64,000 nucleotides of DNA, taken from NCBI RefSeq assembly GCF_005239225.2, contig NC_133287.1, positions 17,860,519-17,924,518 on the forward strand. Reading direction: 5' to 3'. The notes under the pieces were generated by a model. It was not told where the DNA came from. It saw only the letters and a program-made list of their open reading frames with translations, and did not search any database. Made by a program: the position numbers and the translations under genes. Of the stretch, positions 12,047-24,728 are shown one piece after another; within the stretch, counting starts at the first letter, position 1, and every line of letters begins with the position of its first letter. The stretch comes from Populus alba (taxonomy: Eukaryota; Streptophyta; Magnoliopsida; Malpighiales; Salicaceae).

Positions 12047-12899
12047 GTGTTTGGTATTATTGTGGTTGAAATTGAGATTGAATAAAAAGTAATTTAATGT
12101 GTTTAGTTAAAAAAACTTTTGCAAATTAAGGTTATAAAATAATTAATATATATGTATATATATATTGATGGTTTTTAATTTAATTATTGTAGATTTAACT
12201 ATTATTGTTACATCATAAAATAAATAATATTGATATAAAATATTTTTTATTATTCCATTAAACTACGTTGCAATTTTATCATGTATGAAATCTATCCAAC
12301 AAGGATTATATTTTTCATGGTTTATTAAACGCGCAATAATATCAAGGTAAAATATCATTAAGAACAAAATTTGGATTGCAATCAAATTCTGCAAATGCTA
12401 CGTTGTCAAATGATATCTTTCTATTTTTTTTGAATAAAACACAATTAAAAATAAAAATAAAAACTGAATTTTTTTTTTAACTAGGTCGGACCCGAGAAGA
12501 ACAAAATTGGGATTGCGGTCAAATTCTTTAAATGCTACGTCGTCAAATGATCTCCTTCTAATTTTTCAAATAAAACACAGTTAAAAAAATTAAAGTTGAA
12601 TTTTTTTTAACCGGGTTAAATCCAGTTCAATACATTTAACTTTGGACCGGACCTGGTCGGTTCAGAACAATAACAGGAACAATGGAGAGTGACTCCACTG
12701 TTCGCACGAACAATGAAGTTCACTCTCCACTACATTCTGCAGGTTTGCGGAAAGCAGCAAAGAATTGTTTTCCACAAACTTGCGGTTTTAATTCATTTTA
12801 GCTGGCCCCACATGATCAATAAATTGTGATTTTTTTGTTACCAAACGTTGAAAAGTTACGGTTTACTTTAAAAGCAGCCGCAGCCGCATAAACAAACAC
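12047..12899. mobile_element. Non-autonomous hAT-like DNA element (candidate)
   Basis: The left end (GTGTTTGG... at 12047) and right end (...CAAACAC to 12899) form short inverted repeats. Near the right edge lies a 'gcagccgcagccgc' block of the kind seen in MITE-like elements that begin GTGTTTGG and end CCAAACAC. Inside are a 137-bp-spaced duplication and a 45-nt hairpin (12684-12728). No transposase is present. No clear target duplication was found, so the boundaries are approximate. Confidence 0.5.
12361..12612. repeat. Tandem duplication, spacing 137 bp
   Basis: Copy 1 starts at 12361 and copy 2 at 12498. Both run 'agaacaaaatt.ggattgc', 'tcaaattct', 'aaatgctacgt', 'gtcaaatgat', 'aataaaacaca', with scattered differences. 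It lies within the candidate DNA element. Confidence 0.75.
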
Positions 12900-14092
12900 C
12901 AACTTATTTTCGTTAATAACCAGATAAAGAAGGGATAACAATAAATAAACCATAAAAAAGGTTTTCTTTTCTTTTCTCTTTTCCCCAATCCTATGAGTAT
13001 CCTCGTTTAATTATCCCTTTGGATGAATCTATGCTGGTATATAAAAACAAATAGTTGAATTAAAGTTTGGACGGTTGTACTGTATTAGCATAATTTAATT
13101 ATTTGATAAAAAAAAAACCTTTAAAATTTCAATCATAACTAAATTGGTATACCAACGTTTCTAAAAAAAGCAAAGCTGGCTAATTTTTTCCAGGAAAAAA
13201 AATTGGTATACCACGTTGCGCCACGAGAAGAGTTAAATTTTGTCTAGAGTATATAAAATATTTAGGTGTTATCAATGTTTTTGAAAAAAAAAAAGTAAAG
13301 TTATTAACTTAAATGAGTTCAATAAAATTGATTAATTTAATAATATAATTAAAAAGTTAGTATTAATTTATTATAAAAAATGAGTTGGTAATATTATATT
13401 TGGAAGGAGAGTGAAAAAAAATATATTGAAGACTCACCATCGTTCTGCAATGGACATCACTCTATCATCAGAACAAAAAAAAACTAACCAAGATAGTTAT
13501 AACACTATTGTAAAAAGTTGCATGATGACATTAAAAGATATCGCACACTTTGTCATATCAACGACCGAAAAGCAAACCAACCAAAATATTATAAAAGGAG
13601 TATTTTATATTTATATTTAATCAATTAATAGTTAAATTTAATAAAAAACAATAAAAAAAAACTCGAGATAATCTAAATCATTTTCAAAACTAAATTTTTT
13701 TTTTATATAGAAAGCAACAGAGCCTAAAATCTTATAGAAAATAAGTAAAAAAAGAAAAATCTTGTAGAAAGTAAGTAAGAAAGTTTTGGGAAAATAAGCT
13801 TGATATTTTTAAAATCCATCTTAAGATTCTGCAATATTTAACCATTTCATTAAAATCTTCACGATTCAAAACATGTCTATATATGAATAGTCCACACATT
13901 CCATTTATCTTGGAAACTTTTTTGTAATTTAACCTTTATTTTATACTTATATTTAGTTTACTTGAGCTTATATTTTAAACCTAATTCTGGCACAACAGAT
14001 TAATTAAATAGTAATTGGTTAACAGTATAGAAGTGAATTGTACTTTATTGTAAATCATAATTGCTCATTTTGCTCCCCCCAATATAATTGCT
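12900..14092. other. Intergenic, AT-rich, no gene seen
   Basis: No coding frame is supported. A 69-codon frame at 13411-13620 has no recognisable features. A palindrome 'ttggtataccaa' at about 13144 recurs in part at about 13203. Confidence 0.35.
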
Positions 14093-14117
14093 CCCCCCCA
14101 CCCCCCACCCCCCACCC
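14093..14117 (-). other. G-quadruplex-prone tract on the minus strand
   Basis: The plus strand reads C7-A-C6-A-C6-A-C3, so the minus strand has four G runs separated by single T bases, matching the standard G-quadruplex pattern with very short loops. It stands in otherwise AT-rich DNA. Confidence 0.7.
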
Positions 14118-15689
14118 TCAATTAGCCTTGATTTTTGTGATTGGTTTCTCTTTTCTCCAGCTTTATGTTGCTTTTAAAAAATTAATATTTATTTAAAAAT
14201 ATATACTATAATAATACTGAATTTATATATTTTTATTTTTTATATCAATATATTTTTTTTTATTGAGATGAATGCTTAAGGAATAATGATTAATTTACAT
14301 GACACATCAGCATATTGTTTGTTTTAAGTTTGTTGATTATTAGTTAATGAAATGTTATTTTATATTATATATAACTTTTATTTGAATTTTGTATTTTAAG
14401 ATGCTTGAACTATATATGAATTTTTATTTGAAGGCTTGAAATATGTATGAAGTTTTATTTGAAACATGTTTTTTAATGTGCTTGAACTATGTATGAATTT
14501 TTTATTTGAAACATGAATTTTTTTTAATGTATTTTAAAATTCCTTACGATTTTACGATTTTACGATCCGTTTTTTACGATCCGATTTTGTGAAGGGCTTT
14601 CCGTTTCGTTCTAAAATCTCGATTTTAACAACCTTGCTTATGACCATTATATATACTATTTTTTTATTTGAAAATATATTAAAATAATAATTTTTTATTT
14701 TAAAATTTATTTTTGATACTATTACATCAATACAGTTCAAAAATTATATATATGATGGTCATACGTTCTGGTAAAAATATTATAAACTGGTTTGATGAGT
14801 TACTGCAAAAAAGATTTACAACTTAGGTTCCTTGAAAAAGAAAGATTTCAAACTGTGCATTATGCTAAAAAGAATATCTTTAGACTAGTTTATGTATCAA
14901 TTAAGATAAAATCTATGTTTAGAGTTGTCTCCTTTATATTTGACTTGGTACATTTAACAAGAAAAAAATTAATAAATTTTAATTTCAAGATTTGAAAAGT
15001 AAATCTCTTTAATCACTGTAATTAATAACCTCTTAATATTATCATATAAATAATTAACTAAACAGTTTCTCTTTGGTCTCGATGGTCGTGTTGGTCATGA
15101 TCTTGGAACTGGGAAGAAAAGATTTTGCCCTTCTCATCATTGAAACTTGCAAAGCTTGTAGCCGGGGTAAAATTATGTTTTTTCATGGAGATTTATTGGT
15201 AATTATAAGATTGATTAGAAATAAATTAATTAATATATTTTTTTAACATGGTTAAATTACTCTGTTATCTTTAAAAGCAAAAAATATATGCATTTCAATC
15301 AAATGCTTTTTTTTTCTTTTCAAAATTATTTACACAATAAATTTACTTTAATATCATTGAAATTTTTTTTTTTGCATAGAACGGCTTCTTCATCTTATTT
15401 TTTTTTGTTTAAACAATAAAGTTACATAATTGCCCTTTTAAAACAAAAGTTGTTTTCAAGGGTGTTTTTAGTCCTTTTCTTCTGAGTTCTGTTTTTGTTT
15501 TTTTTTTTTTTAATGTTTAGGTTTGGTAAGTTTTTTTTTTTTTTTTTTTTTTTTGTAATTTTAATAAATTAAATAATATTAAATAAAGCGGGGTTGTCTA
15601 GTTTACTAAATTATGCTATCTTGGGTGGTGTTGAGAGCGAAATGTTGTCCTCTTTCTAGCGATGGAATGCATGCTTATGGTGAAGGTAT
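14118..15689. other. Intergenic AT-rich DNA with MITE relics
   Basis: 14650-14740 carries 'ttttatttgaaaatatatta' and 'atttttgatact', also found in the MITEs at 24.3 kb and 40.5 kb, so it is a decayed relative. 14400-14520 holds three near-copies of 'tttaatgtgcttgaactatg'. No gene is supported. Confidence 0.35.
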
Positions 15690-15928
15690 GATTGGCCTCT
15701 AGTATATTTTCTTTCCCTTTTTATTTTCTCTTTTTTTATTTAGAAATTTACGCTAGCCTATTCAACAAATATTTGTGTCCTCTTTATTTATATATTTATC
15801 AATTACCCTCATTTTTTTTAATTACTATTTATTTTACTTTTAAAGATTTTTTAATTTTAGATTTTTTTCAATTTCATTCTTGTGAATTTTATTTAATTGT
15901 ATCCAATTTGATCCTCATTCTTTTGATT

Positions 15929-15966
<38 letters not shown>

Positions 15967-18480
15967 TTTTTTTGTTTTTTTAATTTCATCCCTCGTTATT
16001 TAATTGTATTTATTTTTTAATCCAATTTTGATTCTTGTTCTTTTGATTGCTATTTTATTTTTTTTATTTATTTATTTATTTTTTAATTTTATCCCTCAAC
16101 ATCTCATTTGGTTTTTTTTTAATCTAATTTGGATCTTCGTTCTTTTAATTACTATTTTTTTTAATTTATTTTATTTTTCAATTTAGTCCTTGATTATTTT
16201 CATTCATTTATTTTTTATATCATATTTGATCCATAAAATTTGGATTTTAAATTGTTTTGTGATAGGAATTTTTACTCTGTTATTTTTTTTTGTATATACT
16301 TTTCTACAAGGTAATCTCGATTTCATAACCCAGATCCTATTTAAATTCATTTTTTGTATCCTTTTATTATTTTTTTTTTAAATTCATCATTTGATATTTT
16401 GGCTAGTAGACCTTGGACTTCATTATTTTGTTCCACTTTCTTTTTCTTGTTGGTTATCTCAATCTCAGGAGTTAACTTGTTTTATTTTTTTAAAATATTA
16501 TTTAAAAAAATATGTTTGAATCTACATTTATAATACGTTTTTATCAAATTGAAACCTCCAATTGTAATTTATTAATAATTAAGCCCTTGCATAACAGGAA
16601 TTGATATCCATGTATTAAAAAAAAACCTAAACTTTATCAATATTTGGATTCCCTCACCGGACTTCCATAATGAATTCATGAATTTACCCTTCTTAAATAA
16701 AGTCAAGTAACATGGGTTTTGAGGGGCAGTACAGTTTTTTTTCATTAGATATTTGTTATTAAAATTGAAAGAGGGCATATCATTTTTACTTTTCTTTTGC
16801 AAAGAGAAAAGACTTAAATATATTCAAAAGCAAAATTTAATTAACTTTTATGTAGGGAATTTTTTGAATTTTGAATTTTAAAAGCATAGTAAAATATCTA
16901 AATTATAGTTCAAGGCAAAAATCCATAATTGTTGTCTAGGTTTTTTTTTTTTTTTTTTGGCTATTGTCAAGCTAGCTAAGTGTCAGTTTGATTTTTTAAT
17001 TAATGCAAATAAAAAAAAACAAAAATTTAAAAGTTATTAGCACGTGAGTGGGAGGAGTCCATACTTTTTTAGCAACGCACGTGGACTTCTTCGGCGGCAA
17101 AATATAGTCTTTTATGATGACATTAGAAACAACTCATCATGCTCTTTATAATTCTTAGATGCATAGCGGTGGAGAACTGTCGATGTGTCTCCAATGTGCT
17201 TTTTTTTTTCCTTTTCTTTCCTTAAAAAAATACAAAAATTTAATTTTATTTGATTTTTGTATCCATATTCTTATTCTTTTTATTATTATTTGTTTTGCTT
17301 TTTATTTTTATTAAAATTTATTTTTTATTCAATTCAATCCCTCAATATTTTTATTTAATTTAATTTTTATACTTAATTTTAATCCTCATTTTTTTTTATT
17401 TATTTCTCGATTTATTTATGTTTTTCAATTTTTTCTCTTAATATTTTATTTGATTTAATTTTTGCATTCAAATTTGGTCCTTATTTTTTTTTTTATTACT
17501 ACTTTTTTTAATCATTTTCTTGATTTATTTATACTTTTCAATGTTGTTCCTCAACATTTCATTTGATTTTGATTGTTTTTTTTATTATTATTGTTTATGT
17601 ATTCAATTTTGGTTATTTTTTATTTTGATTTTTTTTTAATTATTTTCTTGATTTTTTAAATAATTTAATCCTTAATTATTTTCTTTTATTTGGTTTTTAT
17701 ATCAGATTTGATCCTCATTATCTAATTGCTATATATATATATATATATATATTTTAATTCTTGATGGTTATGAATTTTGCTTCATTACTTTTATACCAGT
17801 CCTTTATATTCTGGATCGTAAATTAGTTAAGTTAACTTGAGTTGAATTGAATTTTTTTTCTTGATGTTTTGTTTTTTGAACTTTTTTCAATTTCATCATC
17901 TGACATTAAATTTTTGACCTTTGACTTTGTAATTTTTCTGCTTTTCTTTTAGTAGGGCTATTATCTTAGGTCACGAGTTAGTTAATTTAACCTAAGTTAA
18001 CCCGGGTTTTTTTTATTAATTTGACTTTTATCTTTTTTTCTAGGTTTTGTTTTAAAAAACTCAATTTTTTTTATCCCTATCTTATATTGTATGTCTCGAG
18101 TTAGTCAAGGTAATTCAAATTAAATTGAGTTTTTTTTTTCATGATGTTTGTTTTTTTTATTTTTTTTATTTTCATCTTTTGAGATTTGGTTATTGGGCCA
18201 AGAAATTTGTTGTTTTTATGTTTTTTTTTTTTTTTTTTTTTCCTGTAGAGTTATCATGGGTTGTAAGTTAATCAAGTTAACATGAGTTAATTTTTTTTTT
18301 TTTAATATTTTTTTTATTAATTTAGCTTTGGTTTTTTTTTTTTTTTTAATTTTTTTATTCAAATTTTATATTGCGGGTTGTGAGGTAATCGAGTTAACTT
18401 AAATTTTATATTTTTATTTTAGAAATTATTTTTAAATTATTTTTATTATTTGATGTTAGGTTATCGGGAGTTGATCAACT
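15690..18480. repeat. Long T-rich degenerate repeat tract
   Basis: The plus strand is dominated by T runs and repeated blocks such as 'ttcaatttcatccctca', 'atttgatcctcattctttt' and 'gattgctatttt', spaced irregularly. Similar blocks occur at 200-600. The plus-strand frames at 15692-16381 give poly-Phe/Ile/Leu strings that follow from the base composition. TA microsatellites sit near 15930-15960 and 17735-17750. The last 600 bases contain a clearer tandem unit (see 17811-18400). Confidence 0.6.
17811..18400. repeat. Five degenerate tandem units with a gagttaac-type core
   Basis: Near-copies of a core like 'cgagttagtcaagttaacttgagtt' start at about 17811, 17965, 18085, 18252 and 18373, spaced about 120-170 bp. 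Each is followed by a T run and 'ttgatgttttgtttt'-like text. Confidence 0.55.
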
Positions 18481-18689
18481 ATTGAAACTAAAGTGACTGT
18501 ATTGATTTCTGTTTTTTCTTCTGACAAAAATAATAAATATGGAAATCATAATGGGAAAAATAAAATTTCGCACCCCCCCAAAATAAAAATAAAAATAAAA
18601 ATCCCCTCCCTCTTTAAAATCTCCATCAAGCAGCGCTAATTTCCCCTCAATTTCCATCACTTTTCAGGAGAATCAAATCGAATTCTACG

Positions 18690-21314
18690 ATGAGACCACC
18701 GAAAAGACCGATCCAAGTGGTGACAACATGGGTGCGACGACAGCCTCCGAAGGTCAAGGCGTTTTTGGCGGTTGTGGCGGGGATGACAGCGCTGGTGCTT
18801 CTCCGATTCATCGTACACGATCACGATAACCTCTTTGTAGCTGCTGAGGCTGTTCACTCCATTGGAATCTCTGTGCTTATTTATAAGTTAATGAAAGAGA
18901 AGACTTGTGCTGGTAAGTAAACGGAATCCCAAACTATTAGGGTTTGAATTTTTTTTCATGGGGGTTATTAATTAGAGAGAAATTTTTAATTTTTGCGTTA
19001 AATCTTCGATCTTTTCTGTTGTGCTTCAATGATATAATGGTTATTTTTTGTTTATTAATGGAATGATTTGTTTAATGGGAAATGTTCCAATAGAGGGAAA
19101 ATCGGATTCTGGTGCTAAATTTCAGGTTTTTTTTGGTTGATCAATCATCTAATGGTTATATATTTCTTGGTTTTGAATTGAATTTTTTCTTTCATTGTTA
19201 TTGCTTCTGTTTGGAATTGATGGTATTAAAGAGAGCTGGGATTATTGTGCTAAATTTTGGGTTTTCGTTTGTCGTGTTTCAATGATTTTGTGACCTTATC
19301 TTTGGTAAAATTTTGGATTTTATTTTGTTTTCCATGGAAAATTTTGTTTTTTTGACGGGGAACTAATGTAATTAGAGAGAAAGTTTGGATTTTTCCGTTA
19401 AATTTTGGAACTTGTTGTGGTTATACCTTTCAGTTTTTGGATTCAAAGTTTTGGCTTGTAACATTATTTTGAATATTTTGCAGGGCTATCACTGAAAACT
19501 CAGGAGCTGACAGCCATGTTCTTAGCTGTGAGGCTGTACTGCAGCTTTGTAATGGAATATGATATTCATACCGTACTGGACCTGGCAACGTTGGCTACAA
19601 CCCTGTGGGTTATTTATACAATCCGTTTTAAACTGAAGTCGAGTTACATGGAGGATAAAGACAACTTTGCATTATATTATGTGGTGAGTATTTGATTAAC
19701 TCTACACTTTTTGTTTTTTTGTAAATGCAGTTATATTTATGGTTTCTTGATAGGAAAGACTTCTTATATAAAAAATGAACTTGTACGATGTTTTCCTCAA
19801 TTTTTTGTACCCATCAATATTCACTATATAACGTTAATGTCTCCTTTATGCTTCTTTGTTCATGTTCATGGCAATGACATGCTCTTACAATACTACCCAC
19901 ATACTTGTGGATGAAACTAAGTTTGTTTTTTTCTTAGATTTTCTGGTTGTCAAACTTCAAATTCTTTCTTTCATGCTAACTAGTTCCCTTTCTCTATGTA
20001 ATGAATATGGGATATGGATTACTCGATAATGATTATACCTTTAACTCTTACCCTTCAATTGAATTTGGATGCAGGCGGCACCTTGTGCTGTTTTAGCTTT
20101 GCTTATTCATCCATCAACATCTCACAATCTACTGAACCGGATCCTCTGGGCATTCTGTGTATACCTGGAAGCTGTTTCTGTACTTCCTCAGTTGCGTGTC
20201 ATGCAGAACACCAAGGTTGGTGCTTTGGTTTCATATTGTAGAAAGTATTAGTCTAGGAGGTTTGCAAATTGAAAGTTGAAACTCATGTCTTCATTCGCTG
20301 TACTTGTAGATTGTTGAGCCATTCACTGCGCATTATGTATTTGCATTGGGTGTTGCAAGGTTCTTGAGCTGTGCCCATTGGGTCCTCCAGGTTTGTTCTT
20401 GCAGATCTGAATCTTTTGTATGGTTGCTCTTAGAATGTTTTCTGAAGGGAATGTTTGGAAAATTTCTGAACCAAGGAGCCTTATATATATATGAGCCGGG
20501 GATTTGGGATGGGGCTAGACTCGTTCGGTTCTCTACTTGTGGGTTTGTGTTTGGTCTCTGTCGTCTTATGGAAGGGATGCCGAACCTTAAACTCTTAATC
20601 TGTTTTTAGTGATGCTCTAAAAGCTATTCATGCTTTCAGATAGCTAGCCATGTTGTGAAGTGATTTCAGAGTCATTAGAGGTCATGCAGAACATTTCCAT
20701 CTCAAACAGGCATCACAAAACCTGCATCTTGTTTATTATGATAAAATAATCAATTTTACTCAAGAGGGTTGAATAGTGTTAAAGATACTGGAATGAGCAG
20801 AAATTCTTTTTCTTCATCCCATTTACTATTGCATCATCACTCATATCCCCTGAAGTTAATACTGTTTTTGTAGGAGTCACTTCAAGAAATTTATGTGCCA
20901 AATACACTTCTTCTTCATCTTTTTCTGACCCCCCCCCCCCTCGTTCTCTCTTATCCTTGGCTGATACAAGTATTTTCCTTTAAATTATTAACTAACTAGA
21001 GTGGCAATTTACCATTAAAGTTTTGCATCTTGTGAACAGGTTTTAGATACTCGTGGACACTTATTGGTAGCCTTGGGGTACGGATTATGGCCATCTATGG
21101 TTCTTATCTCAGAAATTGTCCAGACTTTCATCTTAGCAGATTTCTGTTATTATTATGTGAAAAGGTTTGTTAATGTTTGGATGTCATTCTTTTATCCAAG
21201 GAGCATGTGAAACATCACCTTACAATTTTTATTGCAACATATATATGATTGTGATTTTCTTGCAGTGTATTTGGAGGGCAGCTTGTGCTTCGTCTTCCCT
21301 CTGGAGTGGTGTAA
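18690..21314 (+). CDS. ERD2-like ER lumen protein-retaining receptor family protein
   Basis: Six exons join in phase: 18690-18912, 19484-19683, 20075-20215, 20310-20390, 21040-21164 and 21266-21314, all with GT...AG borders, giving 272 aa. The start is the ATG at 18690, followed by a basic stretch (MRPPKRPIQ) and several hydrophobic helices. The family signature appears as LSLKTQELTAMFLAVRLYCS, then YIPR-like FALYYVAAPCAVLALL, and a late YYYVKS. True ERD2 receptors (about 215 aa) bind HDEL/KDEL proteins in the Golgi and return them to the ER. This longer plant subgroup has an extra N-terminal segment, and its ligand is less certain. It lies convergent with the polyketide synthase gene, with 466 bp between stop codons. 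All exons look intact. Confidence 0.88.
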
Positions 21315-21780
21315 TTGAAGCCGTCTTCTGGTGTAGTCTATGAGCAACATTGCTGCCTGAAATTGACTTGGGCAATGCTGTTGAGATCTGTTTTGTTCTC
21401 CAGTTAAGTTTCTCTTTCAAATTATGACAGGAGAAAAGTGGGTTTACTTGTAAAGTTGGGGATGCAGAAACTTGGTTGGAATTTTGTACTTAACACATAA
21501 TTAATTGATGGTTAACTTAATTAATATGTCGGCTGTAATCATCTTTTTTGTTTATATTGTGAGAGTTGGTGCAAATCTAGTACCTTTTGTGACGTGCAAA
21601 CCTATATTTCGTGAGTGATCCCTGTCAAAGCTGTGATACAAGAGCCTGTCTTCTTGAGTAGGCTATGAGATTTGGATACATAGAGCTATGAAGTTATACA
21701 AGGACAGTTTTGGGCCAAGAAAATGGATTTAGAACTTTTCTGCCACCAGTGTAGGAGAATAAAAAACCACCATATCATAT
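21315..21780. other. Spacer between convergent genes
   Basis: Both 3' untranslated regions must lie in these 466 bp. No further coding frame is supported. Confidence 0.5.
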
Positions 21781-23488
21781 TTAGATAGTTAGGTTTCTTG
21801 CAAGAATTCCCTCAAAGGTTATTCCAGGTCCAAAAGCCAGTATCAAGCCCCAATCACAATTTGCAGCGCCTGCCTTCATCTTCCTGCTCTCTTCTATCAT
21901 GTACTCCAGCACGTACACAATGGTGTTGCTGCTAGCATTGCCATAATCCATTAGAGCTCTTCTACTAGCATTCAGTTTGTCAGGAAGCAAATCAAGTCTC
22001 TTTTCCATTCGATTCAAGATTGCGGGCCCGCCTGGATGGACTGCCCAAAACATCTTGTTGTAATCCTTGTCAGTTAGTCCAGCAACTCCTATCAACTTGT
22101 GGCAGAATCCTTCAATGTTATCTTCAATTATTTGCGGAAGCTCTCTTGCTAGCTTGAAGCTGATACCCTCTTCTGTTAGCTTGCCATCGATAGCCTTTTC
22201 AGTGTTTGGCAAGAAATTCTGGATTGCGGTGTGAAGCTCAAAGAGAGGACTTTCAGTAACCGGAACTGGATTTGTGCCTATTACCATTGCTCCGGCACCG
22301 TCCCCAAAGAGGGCAACCCCAACCAGATCATATGGTCTATCTACACTTGGTGGTTTGAACCCGATAATGGTAGTTTCAGAAGTAGCCAGCAAAACTCGAC
22401 TTCCCGGATTGTTCTCAGCGATATCCTTGGCAACACGAAGGCCAGCCACACCTCCAGAGCACCCTGAAAAGTATAGCATAACACGCTGCGTTTCAGGGCT
22501 GAGTCCAAGGCCTCCCGCTAAGTAAAGGTCGCCACCTGGTAGCCTAGCTTCACTCGAGGAGACGTAGACCATGTGAGTTATATCTGATACAGACCTGCCC
22601 CATTTCTTGATGCAAGCCCGTGAAGCTCCAATGGCCATTTGTGTTACAGCATCGTTACAGATATCTAATCGCTGTTTGATGGTAGGGATGCCTTCAATGG
22701 CAAGTTCAGGGTATTTGTTCAGGATCTCATCTGACATGACCACATACCTAGTTTTCACGGTGGTTGTTTTGCCTGCAAGTTTCCATAGAGTGAAAATGAG
22801 GGTTATACCAGCTAGTAATTAGTGATATATTAGTAATTATTTCTGAATGTACTTTGAAGAAATAGATAAAAATAAGTAGGAGAGATCTCTCAGGTAGATC
22901 TTAAATAGAAATATTCTTTAACACCTTTTATGTTCATGAATACTATTCTCTTTCTCATTTGTCTTTTTATTTAAAGTTAGTAAATAACTAATAGAATATC
23001 CGTGTACTGTAAATTTAATATCCGTACTGTAAATTTTCCCAAGTATCAATACCCTAAATTTTGAGTTCTAGCAGATGAACTACCTAAAAAGGTGATAAGA
23101 AAAAAGAATACTCCTGTAACCCTGTCCCCCATTGTCAAAGGTTTTGTTTGGCACAAATTGCTATCTGCAACAGATTTATTAAGCCTAAGAAGATTGTATT
23201 GTCCTCGTGTCCTCTCATTTCTATATTCAATGGATAGCATGCATTCCCTTAGCATTTATCTGGACGTGAAAAGCTAAACGAGAAAAAAGGTTTTGCAGAG
23301 TTACAGAGTCGAGTTAGCTTCTGCTTGAGCTCTGGATCATCGCAATTGGTGTTTTTGAAATACCCATCGACCAGAAATTCTTGCATGACTAGCTGGTGAG
23401 GAAATGCCTTGCCGAGAGCCAGAATTGAAGCTTTGCCAGGACTGGCCTTCGATGTCAAGCCTCCTTGTCCGATCTGTTCGCTCCCCAT
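21781..23488 (-). CDS. PKSB: Anther-type type III polyketide synthase, PKSB/LAP5-like
   Basis: Two exons, 23488-23305 and 22772-21781, join inside a Cys codon (T|GC), the intron position conserved in chalcone synthase-like genes, to give 391 aa. The catalytic triad is visible: Cys166 in YFSGCSGG, His307 in FWAVHPGGPAIL and Asn340 in DYGNASSN. The loop GFGPG is present as AFGPGITFEG. Motifs such as AFPHQLVMQEFLVDGYFK and PELKQKLTRLC match PKSB (LESS ADHESIVE POLLEN 5) better than PKSA. Such enzymes condense fatty acyl-CoA starters with malonyl-CoA into alkylpyrones used for sporopollenin in the tapetum, working with ACOS5, CYP703/704 and TKPR1. The ATG sits in a good context (aaaccATGG) with a TATA box about 95 bp upstream. 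No defect is visible. Confidence 0.93.
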
Positions 23489-23583
23489 GGTTTCGCTGCT
23501 GGAAGAGATGTTGACACTCTTGCTGGGAGAAGATGCTAGGCAGTAACCCCTTCACTTCCCTGTGAAGCAAGGTCAGGAGCCTC

Positions 23584-23590
23584 ATTTATA
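23584..23590 (-). promoter_or_regulatory. TATA box of the PKSB-like gene
   Basis: TATAAAT on the minus strand, about 95 bp upstream of the ATG at 23488, a normal distance for a short 5' leader. Confidence 0.55.
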
Positions 23591-24117
23591 CAGCTGCTGC
23601 ATTCTATGTTGAAGTATATATTAAAATAAGGTGCAGGGGATAATTGTATTTTCGTCATGTATAGTGTGGTATACATAAATCTGTATTCTTTTATGTAGCG
23701 TAAAGGCAGTAGTTGGGAAACAAGGCTTTCATGGAGATTATGTTTAAAGATGTTGGTTGATATTTGGTGATGGGTTTGCAAATTGATGCATTGATGCGTG
23801 CTTTCTTATAATCTATATATGCAGCCCCGAATCCTTGCATTAAAAAAGAAGAAGCAGCACTAGCCTTGTATTATTGCATCGTTCAGCTCTAGCTGCGCCG
23901 TTAACGTGAGCCGCACCAAAAATTGGGGCAACGAGGATAATGTGAAATCTAAATGTCAAAATAGATTGAAGCAAATGCAATGGACGGTTCACAGGTGGAC
24001 ATGAAATAAAGATTAGTCCACGAATTGCAGCCTAAAATCTTTATGGATATGTGTGCAAATGCCAGTCCAAGCAACTGAACAAAGGCAATCTGTCTCTGTT
24101 TTTTTTTTTTTTTTAGA

Positions 24118-24728
24118 ATGTGTTTGTTGTTAAAGTAATTTTTTATAATTATAATTTTAAAAAAATATGATTAGATGTTGTTAGTTGAATTTAAATATGT
24201 GTTTGGTAAAAATTATGATTAAAAATGTATATGTAGCAAAAAAACATGTATAAAATATTTGGTGAAAATATCGTACAGTTGTCTTTTTAAAGTGTTTTTT
24301 ATTTGAAAATGTATTAAAATAATATATATTTTTTTATTTTTTTAAAATTATTTTTGATATCAGCATATTAAAATAATTTTAAAACATAAAAAAAATATCT
24401 CAATTTCAAGCAAAGCAAAAAAAAAAAAAAAAATTTTCAAACTTTTTCAAAAACACTTTCCAAACACAAAAATAAAGAGTTTTTAAAAACTCAGTTAAAA
24501 AAAATATATAAAAATTACTTCTTTCTATGTTTTGTTTCATCGCAACAAATAGAATTTTATAAAATTCTTTTAAAAGAATTATAAAAACTACTTTACAAAA
24601 ACTATATTCCATACTTAATTTTTTAAAAAGTCCCACAATACAAAATGCAATTTGATTTGTTACCAAACACTTTACCGTATTTTATTTTATCACAAACAAT
24701 AAAACAGGTAAAAAACAAACGCAACCTT
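24118..24728. mobile_element. Nested MITEs
   Basis: An inner pair of perfect 11-bp inverted repeats, GTGTTTGGTAA at 24199-24209 and its complement at 24660-24670, bounds a 472-bp element. Within it, 24285-24480 is a copy of the MITE family seen at 40409-40598 ('gtgttttttatttgaaaatg', 'tttttgatatcagcatatta', 'caagcaaa'). Outside, 'gtgtttgttgtt' near 24119 and 'aaaacaaacgcaacc' near 24712 suggest a third, outer pair. No transposase is encoded. Confidence 0.6.

Noticed and set aside
15692..16381. Three consecutive frames that look like membrane proteins
   Set aside because: The Phe/Ile/Leu strings follow from T-rich repeat DNA; no start context, family motif or codon bias.
22231..22822. Plus-strand frames of 71-83 codons
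   Set aside because: They are shadows of the polyketide synthase exon on the minus strand.
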